A DNA stretch of 64,000 bases from Chitinophagales bacterium (GCA_025056305.1 JANWWJ010000043.1:124001-188000); one strand, 5' to 3'. Shown: positions 28,175-37,540, counted from the stretch's first letter. Translations and numbers: made by a program. The notes: generated by a model from the sequence alone, not told the origin.

Positions 28175-29098
28175 CTAAGCCACCTTTTGGCGCCGAATCA
28201 AAAAGGGCAATAATATCTGTTCAAACCCTTTTTCAATATCTGCTTCGACAAGATCTACTCTATATTGCGCGCAGCGAAGCCGCAATTCTTGAAGCAGCTG
28301 TTGCATCTGCTGCCTGTAGCTTTGCTGCACCTGCCGGGGGTGAACTTTTACCTGTTCTCCGGTTTCCAGATCCACAAACCGAAAGGGACGGTTTTCATAG
28401 TCCAACAAAACTTCATGCCGGTAATCAGCGACAAAAAACAAAATGACCTCATGTTTATTATGCCTCAGATGTTGTAAGGCGGCATATAAAGCCTCAAAAC
28501 CTGCCTCTGCGATGTTTTCCAAAAAGTCTGTAAACACCACGACTAATGAGCGACGATGAATTTTTTCGGCCAGTTCGTGAAGCGCAGCGGCAGCTGCCGA
28601 GCGCTGGCGATGCATAGGCTGCTTCCGCAAGCTTGATAAATGTAACAATAGTTGGCGGTAGTGAACCGAACCAGACCGGGTTTCAGATACATAGTTGAGA
28701 TGGTCGATAAAAGTAGCCAGAGAAAATGCATCACGTTGGCGCCGAAGCAAATACAGCAATGCTGCCGCAGCCATTATAGCAAAATCTATCTTTCGAAGCC
28801 GCCCGCCTTGCTGCTCCGGAAAATACATGGACGAAGAAGCATCAATGACAAGCTGACAACGCAGGTTGGTTTCCTCTTCAAATTTTTTGACGTATAGCCT
28901 GTCGGTCCGGCCATATACCCGCCAATCAATGTAACGTGTGCTTTCGCCCGGATTGTAAAGCCTATGTTCGGAAAATTCCACCGAAAAACCATGAAAAGGA
29001 CTTTTGTGAAGCCCGATTAGAAAGCCTTCGACCACTTGGCGCGCCAAGAGCTCCAAGTTGTCAATCAGCGCTAAGTGCTGCTCGGCAAGCAAGTGCAT
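28175..29098 (-). CDS. DUF58 domain protein (von Willebrand-like)
   Basis: 307 residues. Early motifs are Gly-x-His-x-Ser-Pro-Phe-His-Gly, Phe-Ser-Glu-His-Arg-x-Tyr and Asp-Ile/Tyr-Ile-Asp-Trp-Arg-Val-Tyr-Gly-Arg-Thr-Asp, classic for DUF58. A von Willebrand-type metal site appears as Ile-Asp-Ala-Ser-Ser-Ser-Met, followed by a hydrophobic helix. The C-terminal part contains Val-Val-Val-Phe-Thr-Asp-Phe. Such proteins often pair with MoxR ATPases or BatA/B, but none is encoded here. It is the last gene of the minus-strand series after trxA (49-nt gap). Confidence 0.9.
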   Translation of the reverse strand: MHLLAEQHLALIDNLELLARQVVEGFLIGLHKSPFHGFSVEFSEHRLYNPGESTRYIDWRVYGRTDRLYVKKFEEETNLRCQLVIDASSSMYFPEQQGGRLRKIDFAIMAAAALLYLLRRQRDAFSLATFIDHLNYVSETRSGSVHYRQLLLHLSSLRKQPMHRQRSAAAAALHELAEKIHRRSLVVVFTDFLENIAEAGFEALYAALQHLRHNKHEVILFFVADYRHEVLLDYENRPFRFVDLETGEQVKVHPRQVQQSYRQQMQQLLQELRLRCAQYRVDLVEADIEKGFEQILLPFLIRRQKVA

Positions 29099-29147
29099 CA
29101 GCTAAGGCGGTAACCTGAATTATGGCCTGCCTTGCGTGTAACCTCAA

Positions 29148-29468
29148 TCAAGAAAGCTGTTGCTCCAGTTTGCTTTGCAACACTGCCTTGGGCACTACCC
29201 CTACTTGCTTGTCCACTACTTTGCCGCCTTTGAAGATCAGCAAGGTCGGAATACTGCGGATCCCGTATTGAACCGAAGTTTGAGGGTTTTCATCCACATT
29301 GAGTTTGCCTACAATAGCTTTTCCTTCATATTGCTTGGCAAGTTCTTCAACTACAGGTCCAATAAGCCGGCAGGGGCCACACCATTCTGCCCAGAAGTCA
29401 ACCAAAACCGGTTTATCTGCTTTCAGTACCAGTTCTTCGAAGTTGCTGTCCGTAAGTTCGAGTGCCAT
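29148..29468 (-). CDS. trxA: Thioredoxin
   Basis: 106 residues. Cytoplasmic dithiol reductase. [10 protein letters not shown] holds the redox pair, and Ser-Ile-Pro-Thr-Leu carries the cis-proline. Length and charge are standard. It has its own promoter box and lies near dnaE, a gene pair often adjacent in Bacteroidota. Confidence 0.97.
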   Translation of the reverse strand: MALELTDSNFEELVLKADKPVLVDFWAEWCGPCRLIGPVVEELAKQYEGKAIVGKLNVDENPQTSVQYGIRSIPTLLIFKGGKVVDKQVGVVPKAVLQSKLEQQLS

Positions 29469-29502
29469 GGATCAAATTTTTGGAGAATTGAAGTTGAGCG
29501 CA

Positions 29503-29510
29503 CAAAGGTA
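29503..29510 (-). promoter_or_regulatory. TAnnTTTG -7 box for trxA
   Basis: TACCTTTG on the minus strand lies 34 nt before the trxA ATG, so trxA can be transcribed apart from dnaE. Confidence 0.5.
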
Positions 29511-29521
29511 AAGCGTTGGCC

Positions 29522-29809
29522 TCACCTTTCTAATCGATGAGCCAGGCGCAACACCCGCCGACTGCCTACAGTGGTCTCTTCTAAGACCTTAAGACGAAGC
29601 AATGCATTCAGCATAGAAGAAAAGAGGCGATCAAAAACGCTGGCAGCCAACCCGCACTCCTGCTGCACCTTTTGTTTCAGCTCTGTTTCCGAGAGCATTT
29701 CATCGCGCCACAATACCGTTATTATTTGTCGCCGTAACTCGCTGAGCATTGCATCATCCTTATCGGTCGATTGATGGGTTGATGCCGGCTCGTCGGGGCG
29801 TTTGCTCAT
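29522..29809 (-). CDS. Hypothetical 95-residue protein, possibly winged-helix
   Basis: 95 residues. After a polar N-terminus (~20 residues), a helix-rich segment with Leu-Arg-Arg-Gln-Ile-Ile-Thr-Val-Leu-Trp-Arg and Leu-Ser-Glu-Thr-Glu-Leu-Lys-Gln-Lys-Val leads to Leu-Leu-Arg-Leu-Lys-Val-Leu-Glu and a short strand with Ser-Arg-Arg-Val-Leu-Arg-Leu. That order of helices followed by a basic hairpin is compatible with a winged-helix fold, but I do not recognise the family. It starts 16 nt after dnaE, with 53 nt to trxA, so it is probably in the dnaE transcript. Confidence 0.6.
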   Translation of the reverse strand: MSKRPDEPASTHQSTDKDDAMLSELRRQIITVLWRDEMLSETELKQKVQQECGLAASVFDRLFSSMLNALLRLKVLEETTVGSRRVLRLAHRLER

Positions 29810-29825
29810 ATCACAAATAAATTGG

Positions 29826-32800
29826 TTAATTAAGTTTTAATTGAACCTCCGGCAGAGCTTGAAGCTCACTTAAGCATGCATCGCTTAAAGCCATGCCGGT
29901 CGTTGACTTCAATTGAAGCCCTAAGCGTGATTGTGGATCGGCAACCTGAATGACGTAGGGAATGTCGCCCTTATGGGTTAAAAGCGTTTTTGTCAGGCGT
30001 TCTAAACTGCTTTCGCTTAATTGCGCTAACGAAAGCTGCAGAGTTGCCTGTCGCGTAAGCTGACTGCGGACTTCTGCCAGCAGCATTAGGCGATGAATGC
30101 AGAACTCAACCTGTTGGGTGGAGCGCTTTAGCTCATACCGGCCTGTGATGTATAACAGACGTCCGGTACTGATCAAGTGTTGGTACCGGAGGCAATCGTC
30201 GCCCCACAAGGTTAATTCCAAACTGCCTGAACGATCTTGAATTGTAAACCGCAACATTTCCCTTCCCGTACGTGTAGTCTTCCGACCTGCATGGGTGACA
30301 ATACCGGCAAACCTTTTTTCTCCCGAGGGCCGATGGTTCACCTCGGCCACGGTGCAGTTGCAGAAACTGCTTATTTCCAGCGCAAAACCATCTAAGGGGT
30401 AACCGCTCAGATAGACACCTGTTGCTTCTTTTTCCTTGTGCAACAATTCCAAGTCGCTCCACGGTTCAGCTGCGGGTAATTCTGGCTCAAGCCCGGTGGC
30501 TTCATCAGTTTCGCCAAACAAGGTAGCTTCTTCGCCACGCCGCACTCGGTCAGATCCATAACGAAGCGCTAAATCAATAGCGGTACCCTTTGCGCGAGGG
30601 TAAGGGGCGAAGTATTGTGCCCGATGTGCTTTAAAACAATCCAGGGCACCGGCATGTACCAAAGCCTCCAAGGTTTTTCGGTTGAGCACTCGCGAAGGAA
30701 GGCGCGCCGCTAAATCAAAGATGCTGCGAAAAGGCCCGTTTTGCTTGCGCTCTTGCACTAAGACCTCGACGGTAGCTTCACCGACACCTTTGATTGCTGT
30801 GAGCGCAAATCGAATCGAGCCATTGTGGGCTTCGAAACGAGCCCCGCTGAGGTTAACGTCTGGTGGCAACACTTTTAAGCCCAGCCGCTTGACTTCAGCC
30901 AAATAAAATTCTGTGTTTTCAGCCGAATCCATGTAATTAGACAAAGTAGCAGCCATGAATTCGGCTGGAAAATGCGCCTTTAAATAGGCCGTCTGATAAG
31001 CTAGCAATGCATAACCGGCAGCATGAGAACGGTTAAAACCATACTCGGCAAATTTTTCCATGATGCTAAAGGCCTGCTCTGCAACGGCCGGATCAATGCC
31101 TTTTGCGACAGCCCCATCCAGAAAAGCCTGGCGTTGCTTGAGCATTTCATCCTTGTTTTTCTTACCCATGGCACGCCGCAACACATCGGCCTGCCCCAGG
31201 GTAAAGCCTGCCATCACCTGTGCTACCTGCATGATCTGCTCCTGATATACCATAATGCCATAGGTAGGCTTGAGAATAGGCTCCATGAGCGGATGCAAGT
31301 AATGCACCGCCTGCTGGCCGTGTTTTCGTTGAATATAATCGGGGATGTATTGCATGGGCCCTGGGCGAAACAGGGCATTCATGGCAATGAGGTCTTCCAG
31401 GTTCGTGGGCTTAAGATCGCGCAGGTATTTACGCATGCCCTCCGATTCAAACTGGAAAACGCCTACGGTTTCACCGTTTTGAAAAAGTTGATAGGTTTTG
31501 GCATCGTCAAGGGGTAAATGATTCAGGTCTATGTCTTTGCCGTGATTCTGCCTTATGGCCTGCACCGTCTCTTTCAGAATAGAAAGGGTTTTCAGACCTA
31601 AAAAATCCATTTTCAATAAGCCGGTCTCTTCGATGAGTTTCCCTTCATACTGGGTGACTAAAAGATCGTTTTCTTTCGAGGGCATGACCGGCACGATGTT
31701 GCGAATATCTTCCGGTGCGATGATGATGCCTGCAGCATGAATACCGTGATGGCGTACACTTCCCTCTAAAGTTTCGGCGATCTGCAATAACTTACGGATC
31801 GGTTCAGGTCCTGAATTTCTGAGCTGCAAGAGTTCAGCCGAGTCTGCATACGCTTTTTTGAATGTCATTCCCGGTGTTTCAGGAATCAACCGGGCTATTT
31901 TGTCAACATCAGCCAAAGGTATTCCCAAGACCCGCCCCACATCTCGGACACTAGTCTTGGGACCCATGGTGCCGAAGGTGACTATTTGGGCGACCTGATG
32001 CTTCCCGTAACGACGGACTACATAGTCAATGACCTTTTGCCGGCCCACATCATCAAAATCTATATCCATATCGGGCATGGTGACGCGCTCCGGATTGAGG
32101 AAGCGTTCAAACAACAGGTTGTACTGAAGCGGATCTACATTGGTGATGCCGATGCAATAAGCCACCAGCGACCCGGCAGCAGAACCGCGGCCCGGCCCTA
32201 CCCATACACCGAGGTCACGGGCTGCTTGAATGAAATCTTGAACGATAAGAAAATAGCCAGCAAAACCCGTTTTTTCTATAACCGACAGTTCATAGTTGAG
32301 GCGTTCTTCAGCCTGCGGGGTAGGTACGCCAAAACGGCGTTGCAAACCCTGTCGGGCTAAATGCTCTAAATATTCCTGATTGGTTCGAAACGGAGCGGGC
32401 AAAGGAAAATGAGGCAACAGGATTTTTCGCTTCAAATCCAACAGCTCCACCTTGTCGGCAACTTCACCGGTATTATCGAGCGCCTCAGGTATGTCGTCAA
32501 ACACCTGGAGCATTTCAGCGGTCGTCTTCAGGAAAAATTCATCATTACTAAAGCGCATGCGATCCGGATCACGCACTTTTTTTCCTGTCTGCAAACACAG
32601 TAAAATATCCTGAGCTTCGGCATCTTTTCGCTCTACATAGTGGCAATCATTGGTTGCGATGACTTTCACGCCATAGCGACGGGCCCATTGCAGCAGCACA
32701 CCGTTGACCCGCTCTTGTTCTTCAAGTCCGTGGCGCTGCAGCTCTATGTAAAAATCAGATCCAAAGACGTCGAGCCATTGGCGAAAAATGGTTTCTGCTT

Positions 32801-33284
32801 CCTGCTCCCCTCGGTATAGGATGTGTTGGGGAATGATTCCACTTAAGCAAGAGGTGGTAGCAATCAGCCCTTCAGCATGTTGCCGAATTTGATTAAAATC
32901 TATCCGCGGATGGTGATGAAATCCCTCTATGAAACCCAGAGAACACAAGCGCAACAAGTTTCGATAGCCGGTTTCATTTTTTGCCAGCAGCAACTGATGA
33001 AAAGCTTTTTTTCCCCGACTGCCATCATCATCGTTGCCAAAACCTGAAAGCAGTTCTTTTTTGCGGTGGTCAAACGTGAGGTAGAACTCACAACCTACAA
33101 TGGGCTTCAACCCATAGCGTTGGACGGTTTTGACGAATTCGAACACCCCGAACATGTTGCCATGGTCGGTAATGGCCAAGGCTTTTTGCCCGACAGCGGC
33201 GGCTTTGGTGGCTAAAGCGTTGATGTCGGCAGCTCCATCCAACAACGAGTACTGCGTATGGCAGTGCAAATGGCAGAATTCCAT
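29826..33284 (-). CDS. dnaE: DNA polymerase III alpha subunit
   Basis: 1152 residues. The replicative polymerase. The N-terminal PHP domain has His-Leu-His-Cys-His-Thr-Gln-Tyr-Ser and Ile-Thr-Asp-His-Gly-Asn. The catalytic core has Gly-Pro-Gly-Arg-Gly-Ser-Ala-Ala-Gly-Ser and the acidic triad region Pro-Asp-Met-Asp-Ile-Asp-Phe. Finger and helix-hairpin-helix parts follow (Phe-Arg-Pro-Gly-Pro-Met, Gly-Ile-Lys/Lys-Gly-Val-Gly), and an OB-fold and tail end the protein. The PHP metal-ligand residues look intact, as expected for DnaE enzymes that keep a proofreading-type PHP. It starts 22 nt after yciH. Confidence 0.98.
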   Translation of the reverse strand: MEFCHLHCHTQYSLLDGAADINALATKAAAVGQKALAITDHGNMFGVFEFVKTVQRYGLKPIVGCEFYLTFDHRKKELLSGFGNDDDGSRGKKAFHQLLLAKNETGYRNLLRLCSLGFIEGFHHHPRIDFNQIRQHAEGLIATTSCLSGIIPQHILYRGEQEAETIFRQWLDVFGSDFYIELQRHGLEEQERVNGVLLQWARRYGVKVIATNDCHYVERKDAEAQDILLCLQTGKKVRDPDRMRFSNDEFFLKTTAEMLQVFDDIPEALDNTGEVADKVELLDLKRKILLPHFPLPAPFRTNQEYLEHLARQGLQRRFGVPTPQAEERLNYELSVIEKTGFAGYFLIVQDFIQAARDLGVWVGPGRGSAAGSLVAYCIGITNVDPLQYNLLFERFLNPERVTMPDMDIDFDDVGRQKVIDYVVRRYGKHQVAQIVTFGTMGPKTSVRDVGRVLGIPLADVDKIARLIPETPGMTFKKAYADSAELLQLRNSGPEPIRKLLQIAETLEGSVRHHGIHAAGIIIAPEDIRNIVPVMPSKENDLLVTQYEGKLIEETGLLKMDFLGLKTLSILKETVQAIRQNHGKDIDLNHLPLDDAKTYQLFQNGETVGVFQFESEGMRKYLRDLKPTNLEDLIAMNALFRPGPMQYIPDYIQRKHGQQAVHYLHPLMEPILKPTYGIMVYQEQIMQVAQVMAGFTLGQADVLRRAMGKKNKDEMLKQRQAFLDGAVAKGIDPAVAEQAFSIMEKFAEYGFNRSHAAGYALLAYQTAYLKAHFPAEFMAATLSNYMDSAENTEFYLAEVKRLGLKVLPPDVNLSGARFEAHNGSIRFALTAIKGVGEATVEVLVQERKQNGPFRSIFDLAARLPSRVLNRKTLEALVHAGALDCFKAHRAQYFAPYPRAKGTAIDLALRYGSDRVRRGEEATLFGETDEATGLEPELPAAEPWSDLELLHKEKEATGVYLSGYPLDGFALEISSFCNCTVAEVNHRPSGEKRFAGIVTHAGRKTTRTGREMLRFTIQDRSGSLELTLWGDDCLRYQHLISTGRLLYITGRYELKRSTQQVEFCIHRLMLLAEVRSQLTRQATLQLSLAQLSESSLERLTKTLLTHKGDIPYVIQVADPQSRLGLQLKSTTGMALSDACLSELQALPEVQLKLN

Positions 33285-33306
33285 AGTGCTTACAAACTTG
33301 TACAGC

Positions 33307-33609
33307 TTAATGTACCGGATAATTCCATTGGCGCAGCAAGGCTGCTGCTTTTTCGCGCACCTGACCTTGCAAGACGATTTCGTTATCTACGACACTTCCT
33401 CCGATGCCACAGGCGCTTTTGAGTCGGCGGGCTAATTCATGAATCGCATCAGCTGGTATGGTAAACCCACCGATGATGGTTACCGTTTTTCCCCCGCGGC
33501 CTTTGCGTTCGGTACGCAACCACAGCCGATGTTGCTGTTTTGAGTTTTGCTGATCAGTAGCCGAAGCGGAAGTGCTGTACACCAACACCCGCGAGCTGTT
33601 TTTTCCCAT
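33307..33609 (-). CDS. yciH: YciH/SUI1 (eIF1-like) protein
   Basis: 100 residues. Arg-Lys-Gly-Arg-Gly-Gly-Lys-Thr-Val-Thr-Ile-Ile-Gly-Gly-Phe and Ala-Arg-Arg-Leu-Lys-Ser-Ala-Cys-Gly-Ile-Gly-Gly-Ser-Val are the diagnostic SUI1 motifs. It resembles the bacterial YciH proteins, which act on start-codon discrimination in vitro; the role in cells is not settled. The first ~28 residues are low-complexity Ser/Gln. It heads the dnaE transcript. Confidence 0.93.
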   Translation of the reverse strand: MGKNSSRVLVYSTSASATDQQNSKQQHRLWLRTERKGRGGKTVTIIGGFTIPADAIHELARRLKSACGIGGSVVDNEIVLQGQVREKAAALLRQWNYPVH

Positions 33610-33638
33610 TGACTATATCCTTCCTTGATGATCCATAT

Positions 33639-33646
33639 CAAAAGTA
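33639..33646 (-). promoter_or_regulatory. TAnnTTTG -7 box for yciH-dnaE
   Basis: TACTTTTG on the minus strand lies 29 nt before the yciH ATG. It is the only good box found upstream of dnaE. Confidence 0.5.
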
Positions 33647-33688
33647 CAGAAGGCGCCAGGGCCGATGCAGCAAATTATCAACAAAAAC

Positions 33689-34528
33689 TCAGGCTGTGGC
33701 GGCTTTCATGCTAATGTCCACGCTGCGGTATGCATGGGTTAATGCACCTACCGAGATATAATCGACCCCCGTGGCGGCCACCTGGTATACGTTGTCCAAG
33801 GTGATGCCACCTGAGGCCTCTGTTTCGTAACGTCCGCCGATGAGTTGCACCGCCTGAGCCAGTTCGGGCAAGGAAAAATTATCCAGCATGATGCGTTGCA
33901 CGCCGCCATGCCGGACGATCCGCTGCACTTCATCCAGGTTTCGGGCCTCTATTTCAATGGGAAGCTGCAGCCCTTTTTGCTGCAAGTAATCAACAGAGCG
34001 ATCGATAGCCACTTCAACACCACCACAAAAATCAATATGGTTATCCTTGATCAGAATCATGTCGTAAAGTCCCAAGCGATGATTGACACCACCACCCAGC
34101 CGAACGGCCCATTTCTCTGCTGCTCGAAAAAGAGGTGTGGTTTTTCGCGTATCCAATATGCGCGCCCGATAGGGATAAACAGCATCCACAAAGCGTCGGG
34201 TCAATGTAGCGATGCCACTCATACGCTGCAAGCAGTTCAATGCAAGGCGTTCTGCCGCCAACAAGCTCTGCGCACGGCCTCGCACGTACATCAACTCCGA
34301 ACCTGCCGGCACCCGCTGCCCGTCACAAACTTGTACCTGAATGTCAACGTGCACATCCAAAAAACGGAAGACCATGCATGCCAAATCGACACCTGCAACA
34401 ATACAAGTTTCCTTCGCCACAACAACAGCACCTGCCTGGACGTTGGCTTCCACACATGCAAGGCTGGTGTGATCGCCCTCGCCGATGTCTTCTCGAAGAG
34501 CCTGTTCAATGAACTGTTGCCAGTTCAA
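33689..34528 (-). CDS. nadC: Nicotinate-nucleotide diphosphorylase (carboxylating)
   Basis: 279 residues. Converts quinolinate and PRPP to nicotinate mononucleotide in NAD synthesis. Asp-Ile-Gly-Glu-Gly-Asp-His-Thr-Ser, Arg-Lys-Thr-Thr-Pro-Leu-Phe-Arg, Gly-Gly-Gly-Val-Asn-His-Arg and Ile-Leu-Ile-Lys-Asp-Asn-His are the family motifs, and Glu-Ile-Glu-Ala-Arg-Asn-Leu-Asp-Glu precedes the C-terminal Gly-Gly-Ile. The start must be the TTG at 34528, because a TAA lies in frame two codons upstream and no ATG or GTG fits. It begins 3 nt after the DUF4783 stop codon, so the two are probably translationally coupled. Confidence 0.95.
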   Translation of the reverse strand: MNWQQFIEQALREDIGEGDHTSLACVEANVQAGAVVVAKETCIVAGVDLACMVFRFLDVHVDIQVQVCDGQRVPAGSELMYVRGRAQSLLAAERLALNCLQRMSGIATLTRRFVDAVYPYRARILDTRKTTPLFRAAEKWAVRLGGGVNHRLGLYDMILIKDNHIDFCGGVEVAIDRSVDYLQQKGLQLPIEIEARNLDEVQRIVRHGGVQRIMLDNFSLPELAQAVQLIGGRYETEASGGITLDNVYQVAATGVDYISVGALTHAYRSVDISMKAATA

Positions 34529-34531
34529 GCA

Positions 34532-34948
34532 TTAAGGTTTTTCAAAATTTATTTCCTGCAACAGATATTGACTCCCTTCCTGCTTGACTAAGAAATAGAC
34601 ACGAAAATTTTGCGTTGAGGTGACCAATTGACCTATGGCAAAGTCGGCGCCCCGGTTAGCGGTGCTGCCGCGATGAACTAAATCGAAGCTTTTCACTTTG
34701 TTTTTGGAGAAAAAGTCCCGCAACACCATTTCACCCTGTGTCCTGCTGTATGTAGCCTGCCGCGACAAGATGCCGATCTGGATCTGTTCATCGAAATAAC
34801 GGGCTAACTCACGTGAATTGCCGGCACGGATAGCCGAGACGATTGGATCTATGACGTTTTGCTGATTGGGAGCTGACAGGTATGCTAAATTGGGTACCAA
34901 CAATAATCCAACGAACAACTTGCTTAGAAGGGCGCAAACCGGATCCAT
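34532..34948 (-). CDS. DUF4783 exported protein
   Basis: 138 residues with a signal peptide (about 1-25). The mature part (Ile-Arg-Ala-Gly-Asn-Ser-Arg-Glu-Leu-Ala-Arg-Tyr-Phe-Asp, Tyr-Ser-Arg-Thr-Gln-Gly-Glu-Met-Val-Leu-Arg-Asp-Phe-Phe) matches DUF4783, an NTF2-like family of Bacteroidota whose gene commonly precedes nadC. Function unknown. Confidence 0.85.
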   Translation of the reverse strand: MDPVCALLSKLFVGLLLVPNLAYLSAPNQQNVIDPIVSAIRAGNSRELARYFDEQIQIGILSRQATYSRTQGEMVLRDFFSKNKVKSFDLVHRGSTANRGADFAIGQLVTSTQNFRVYFLVKQEGSQYLLQEINFEKP

Positions 34949-34974
34949 GGTTGGATGCTTTTAATAAGCTAGGT

Positions 34975-34982
34975 CAAAAATA
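34975..34982 (-). promoter_or_regulatory. TAnnTTTG -7 box for DUF4783-nadC
   Basis: TATTTTTG on the minus strand lies 26 nt before the ATG at 34948. Confidence 0.5.
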
Positions 34983-35062
34983 TTGCCAACCTTAACAAAA
35001 TGTTAGAGCGATCGACTGATTCCGGCAACAGAGCCTTTAGCAAGCGCATGGCAGGGGTCGGC

Positions 35063-35070
35063 TATTTTTG
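35063..35070 (+). promoter_or_regulatory. TAnnTTTG -7 box directly before gpmI
   Basis: TATTTTTG is followed by 6 nt and then the gpmI ATG at 35077. The spacing is the same as before 17887, again suggesting a leaderless transcript. Confidence 0.58.
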
Positions 35071-35076
35071 GCGCGT

Positions 35077-36615
35077 ATGCGCAAGGTTGCCCTCATAATC
35101 TTAGATGGCTGGGGCCACGGCCAGCATCCGGCAAGTGATGCAATTTATCAAGCACAGGTGCCTTTTGTAAAGAGCTTGTATCGAAAATATCCCAATACGG
35201 AACTCTGCACCAGTGGCGAAGCCGTAGGCTTACCCGAGGGGCAAATGGGCAATTCCGAAGTAGGCCACCTCAATCTTGGTGCCGGTCGTGTGGTTTACCA
35301 GGAACTGGTACGTATCAACCGTGCCATACGCGACGGAACCTTGGAGCAGAACAGCGTACTGAAAAATCTATTTTCCTACTGCCACGCCCAGCAAAAGCCC
35401 TTGCATCTCATGGGATTGGTCAGCGATGGTGGAGTTCATTCCCACATCAATCACTTGATCGCTTTGGTTCGCTATGCCCATCGGGCCGCTGTTCCGGCAA
35501 TCTACATTCACGCCTTCACCGACGGTCGCGATACAGACCCTAAAAGCGGCATCGGTTTTATTCGACAGCTTCTTCAAGAAGTTGAGGGAACAGGGGCCCA
35601 ATTGGCATCTGTCGTCGGGAGATACTATGCCATGGACCGCGATCATCGGTGGCAGCGCACAGCGTTAGCCTATGCTCTATTGACCAAAGGTCAAGGCACC
35701 CCTGCTACGGATGCGATATCAGCCCTGCAACAATCCTATGAAGCTGGCATTACCGATGAGTTTGTGGAACCGATAAGCCTAAGAGACGCTGATGGGCAAG
35801 CGGTTGCCGTAATTCGCCCCGGCGATGCCGTGCTTTGTTTCAACTTCAGAACCGACCGATGCCGGCAAATCACCCGTGCCCTTACACAAGAAGATTTTCC
35901 TCAATACCACATGTACCGAATGCCTCTTCGATACGTCACCATGACGCAATACGATGCTACGTTTGTAAACGTCGATTACCTGATAGGCAGCCAAGACCTC
36001 AACCACACCTTGGGAGAAATCATCAGTAACCAGGGATGGGTGCAATTGCGTATCGCTGAAACAGAAAAATATCCGCATGTTACCTACTTCTTCAATGGCG
36101 GACGTGAAGAACCTTTCCCCGGAGAACATCGCATTCTTGTTCCTTCGCCCCGAGTAGCCACGTACGACTTGCAACCGGAAATGAGCGCACGAGAGGTTAC
36201 CCAGGCGTTGCTGCAACAACTGGACCCCCTTGCGCCCATGTTCATTTGCTTAAACTTTGCCAATCCCGATATGGTTGGTCATACCGGCAATTTCGCTGCT
36301 GTGGTTGCAGCCGTTGAAACTGTTGACCAGTGTGTGGCCCAAGTCACAGAAGCTCTGGTACAGCGCCAGTACACGATAATACTTACCGCTGACCACGGCA
36401 ATGCTGATTACATGATAAACGAAGACGGCTCGCCCAATACTGCCCATACCTTAAATCCCGTACCCCTGTTTTTGATCAATGGCCCTTCCGATTGTAAGCT
36501 TCAAAAAGGCAAACTCGCAGACATCGCACCTACCATCCTTTACCTTATGGGGGTACCCTTACCCGATGAAATGGATGGGAATAACCTGATCGTCACTCAT
36601 CCAAGTGCTCAATGA
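35077..36615 (+). CDS. gpmI: 2,3-bisphosphoglycerate-independent phosphoglycerate mutase
   Basis: 512 residues. Interconverts 3- and 2-phosphoglycerate in glycolysis, the step before enolase. An alkaline-phosphatase-fold enzyme with two Mn2+. The catalytic serine lies in Met-Gly-Asn-Ser-Glu-Val-Gly-His-Leu. Metal ligands are in Leu-Ile-Leu-Asp-Gly-Trp-Gly and Thr-Ala-Asp-His-Gly-Asn-Ala-Asp. The ATG at 35077 starts the usual Arg-Lys-Val-Ala-Leu-Ile-Ile-Leu-Asp; a TTG three codons earlier overlaps the promoter box and is not used. Confidence 0.97.
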   Translation: MRKVALIILDGWGHGQHPASDAIYQAQVPFVKSLYRKYPNTELCTSGEAVGLPEGQMGNSEVGHLNLGAGRVVYQELVRINRAIRDGTLEQNSVLKNLFSYCHAQQKPLHLMGLVSDGGVHSHINHLIALVRYAHRAAVPAIYIHAFTDGRDTDPKSGIGFIRQLLQEVEGTGAQLASVVGRYYAMDRDHRWQRTALAYALLTKGQGTPATDAISALQQSYEAGITDEFVEPISLRDADGQAVAVIRPGDAVLCFNFRTDRCRQITRALTQEDFPQYHMYRMPLRYVTMTQYDATFVNVDYLIGSQDLNHTLGEIISNQGWVQLRIAETEKYPHVTYFFNGGREEPFPGEHRILVPSPRVATYDLQPEMSAREVTQALLQQLDPLAPMFICLNFANPDMVGHTGNFAAVVAAVETVDQCVAQVTEALVQRQYTIILTADHGNADYMINEDGSPNTAHTLNPVPLFLINGPSDCKLQKGKLADIAPTILYLMGVPLPDEMDGNNLIVTHPSAQ

Positions 36616-36973
36616 ACGTGTTATCTGAAATGAATACCAGGGCCCGCGCAGAAACAAATAAAAATTTATGTTAAGGGTTAATAGTTACCCTATCCACTTT
36701 TTTTACCGTCAAGTTGCCGGACCCTTGAACTTCTTGGTTGCCTAAAACAGGTCCGTCAAGCATCTACCTGTAAAAATCCCTCGGGCATAGCCCAAAAACT
36801 TGAAGACCCAAGTATAATTCAACAATACAGAATTTTGTGCACGATAAAAAGTCTTTAGCCCATTCAAGCACCCTTAGTTGTATCTTTTATATTGGATTTT
36901 TCACCACTAATACAGCAAGTATGTTTTCTCTAAAGCATTTTTATATGGATCTTCAAGCAAGTTTTAATGACCT
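36616..36973 (+). other. Intergenic region without a recognised gene (358 bp)
   Basis: AT-rich, between gpmI and the next lipoprotein gene in the same direction. It holds a short hairpin (AGGGT/ACCCT, about 36674-36694) followed by a T-run near 36704, which could end gpmI transcripts. A TATCTTTT sequence at 36891 is one base off the -7 consensus, about 75-85 nt before the lipoprotein start. Nothing else was seen. Confidence 0.5.
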
Positions 36974-37540
36974 ATGGCGCATATGCACATCAAAAAAAAG
37001 CTGATTTGTTTAACGGCTTTCTTGCTGACGGCCTGCCACCCCGTTAGCGAAAAAGCTGTGGCCCCGGTTGTCCCGGAAATTACCACCTTGCTGGATTCTG
37101 TGGTGAACCAACTGTACCGCGATTCCGTTACCGTGACCCGAACCATGACAATCAACCAGCAACGCAGTCAACAAACTCTAAAATGGATAGACTGGAAAAA
37201 AGAACTGGCTTTGTTTTACCGATCGGATATCAGCAACGCTTCCACAGCTGCACGGTACGAGGCTGATACCTTGGATGCCGACAGCGTTCGCGTGCTTACG
37301 TTTTTAGCTACGGATTCATCGTTACGAACGCGTAAGCTACAGCTGTTCTTCAAAAACGATCGATTGGAAAAAATGTACATCCGAAATGCCCAATCGAGTT
37401 GGTGGTCGGAAATGCAGGAAGAACTATACCTTTTCCCCGAAGAAGGCTACTCTATACGATCTAACACCAGCAATCGACTTTTTGGCCACCAACAAATGCT
37501 CATCACGGGCTTATTTCATGTAGGCAAGACACAACCGTGA
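36974..37540 (+). CDS. Lipoprotein of unknown function
   Basis: 188 residues, or 185 from the second ATG at 36983. The signal is Lys-rich, then hydrophobic, with the lipobox Leu-Leu-Thr-Ala-Cys at ~18-22. The mature part is acidic-basic mixed with Trp-Trp-Ser-Glu-Met and a high Ser/Asp content. I do not recognise the family. The next gene (NlpC/P60) starts 58 nt downstream and may be co-transcribed. Confidence 0.68.
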   Translation: MAHMHIKKKLICLTAFLLTACHPVSEKAVAPVVPEITTLLDSVVNQLYRDSVTVTRTMTINQQRSQQTLKWIDWKKELALFYRSDISNASTAARYEADTLDADSVRVLTFLATDSSLRTRKLQLFFKNDRLEKMYIRNAQSSWWSEMQEELYLFPEEGYSIRSNTSNRLFGHQQMLITGLFHVGKTQP

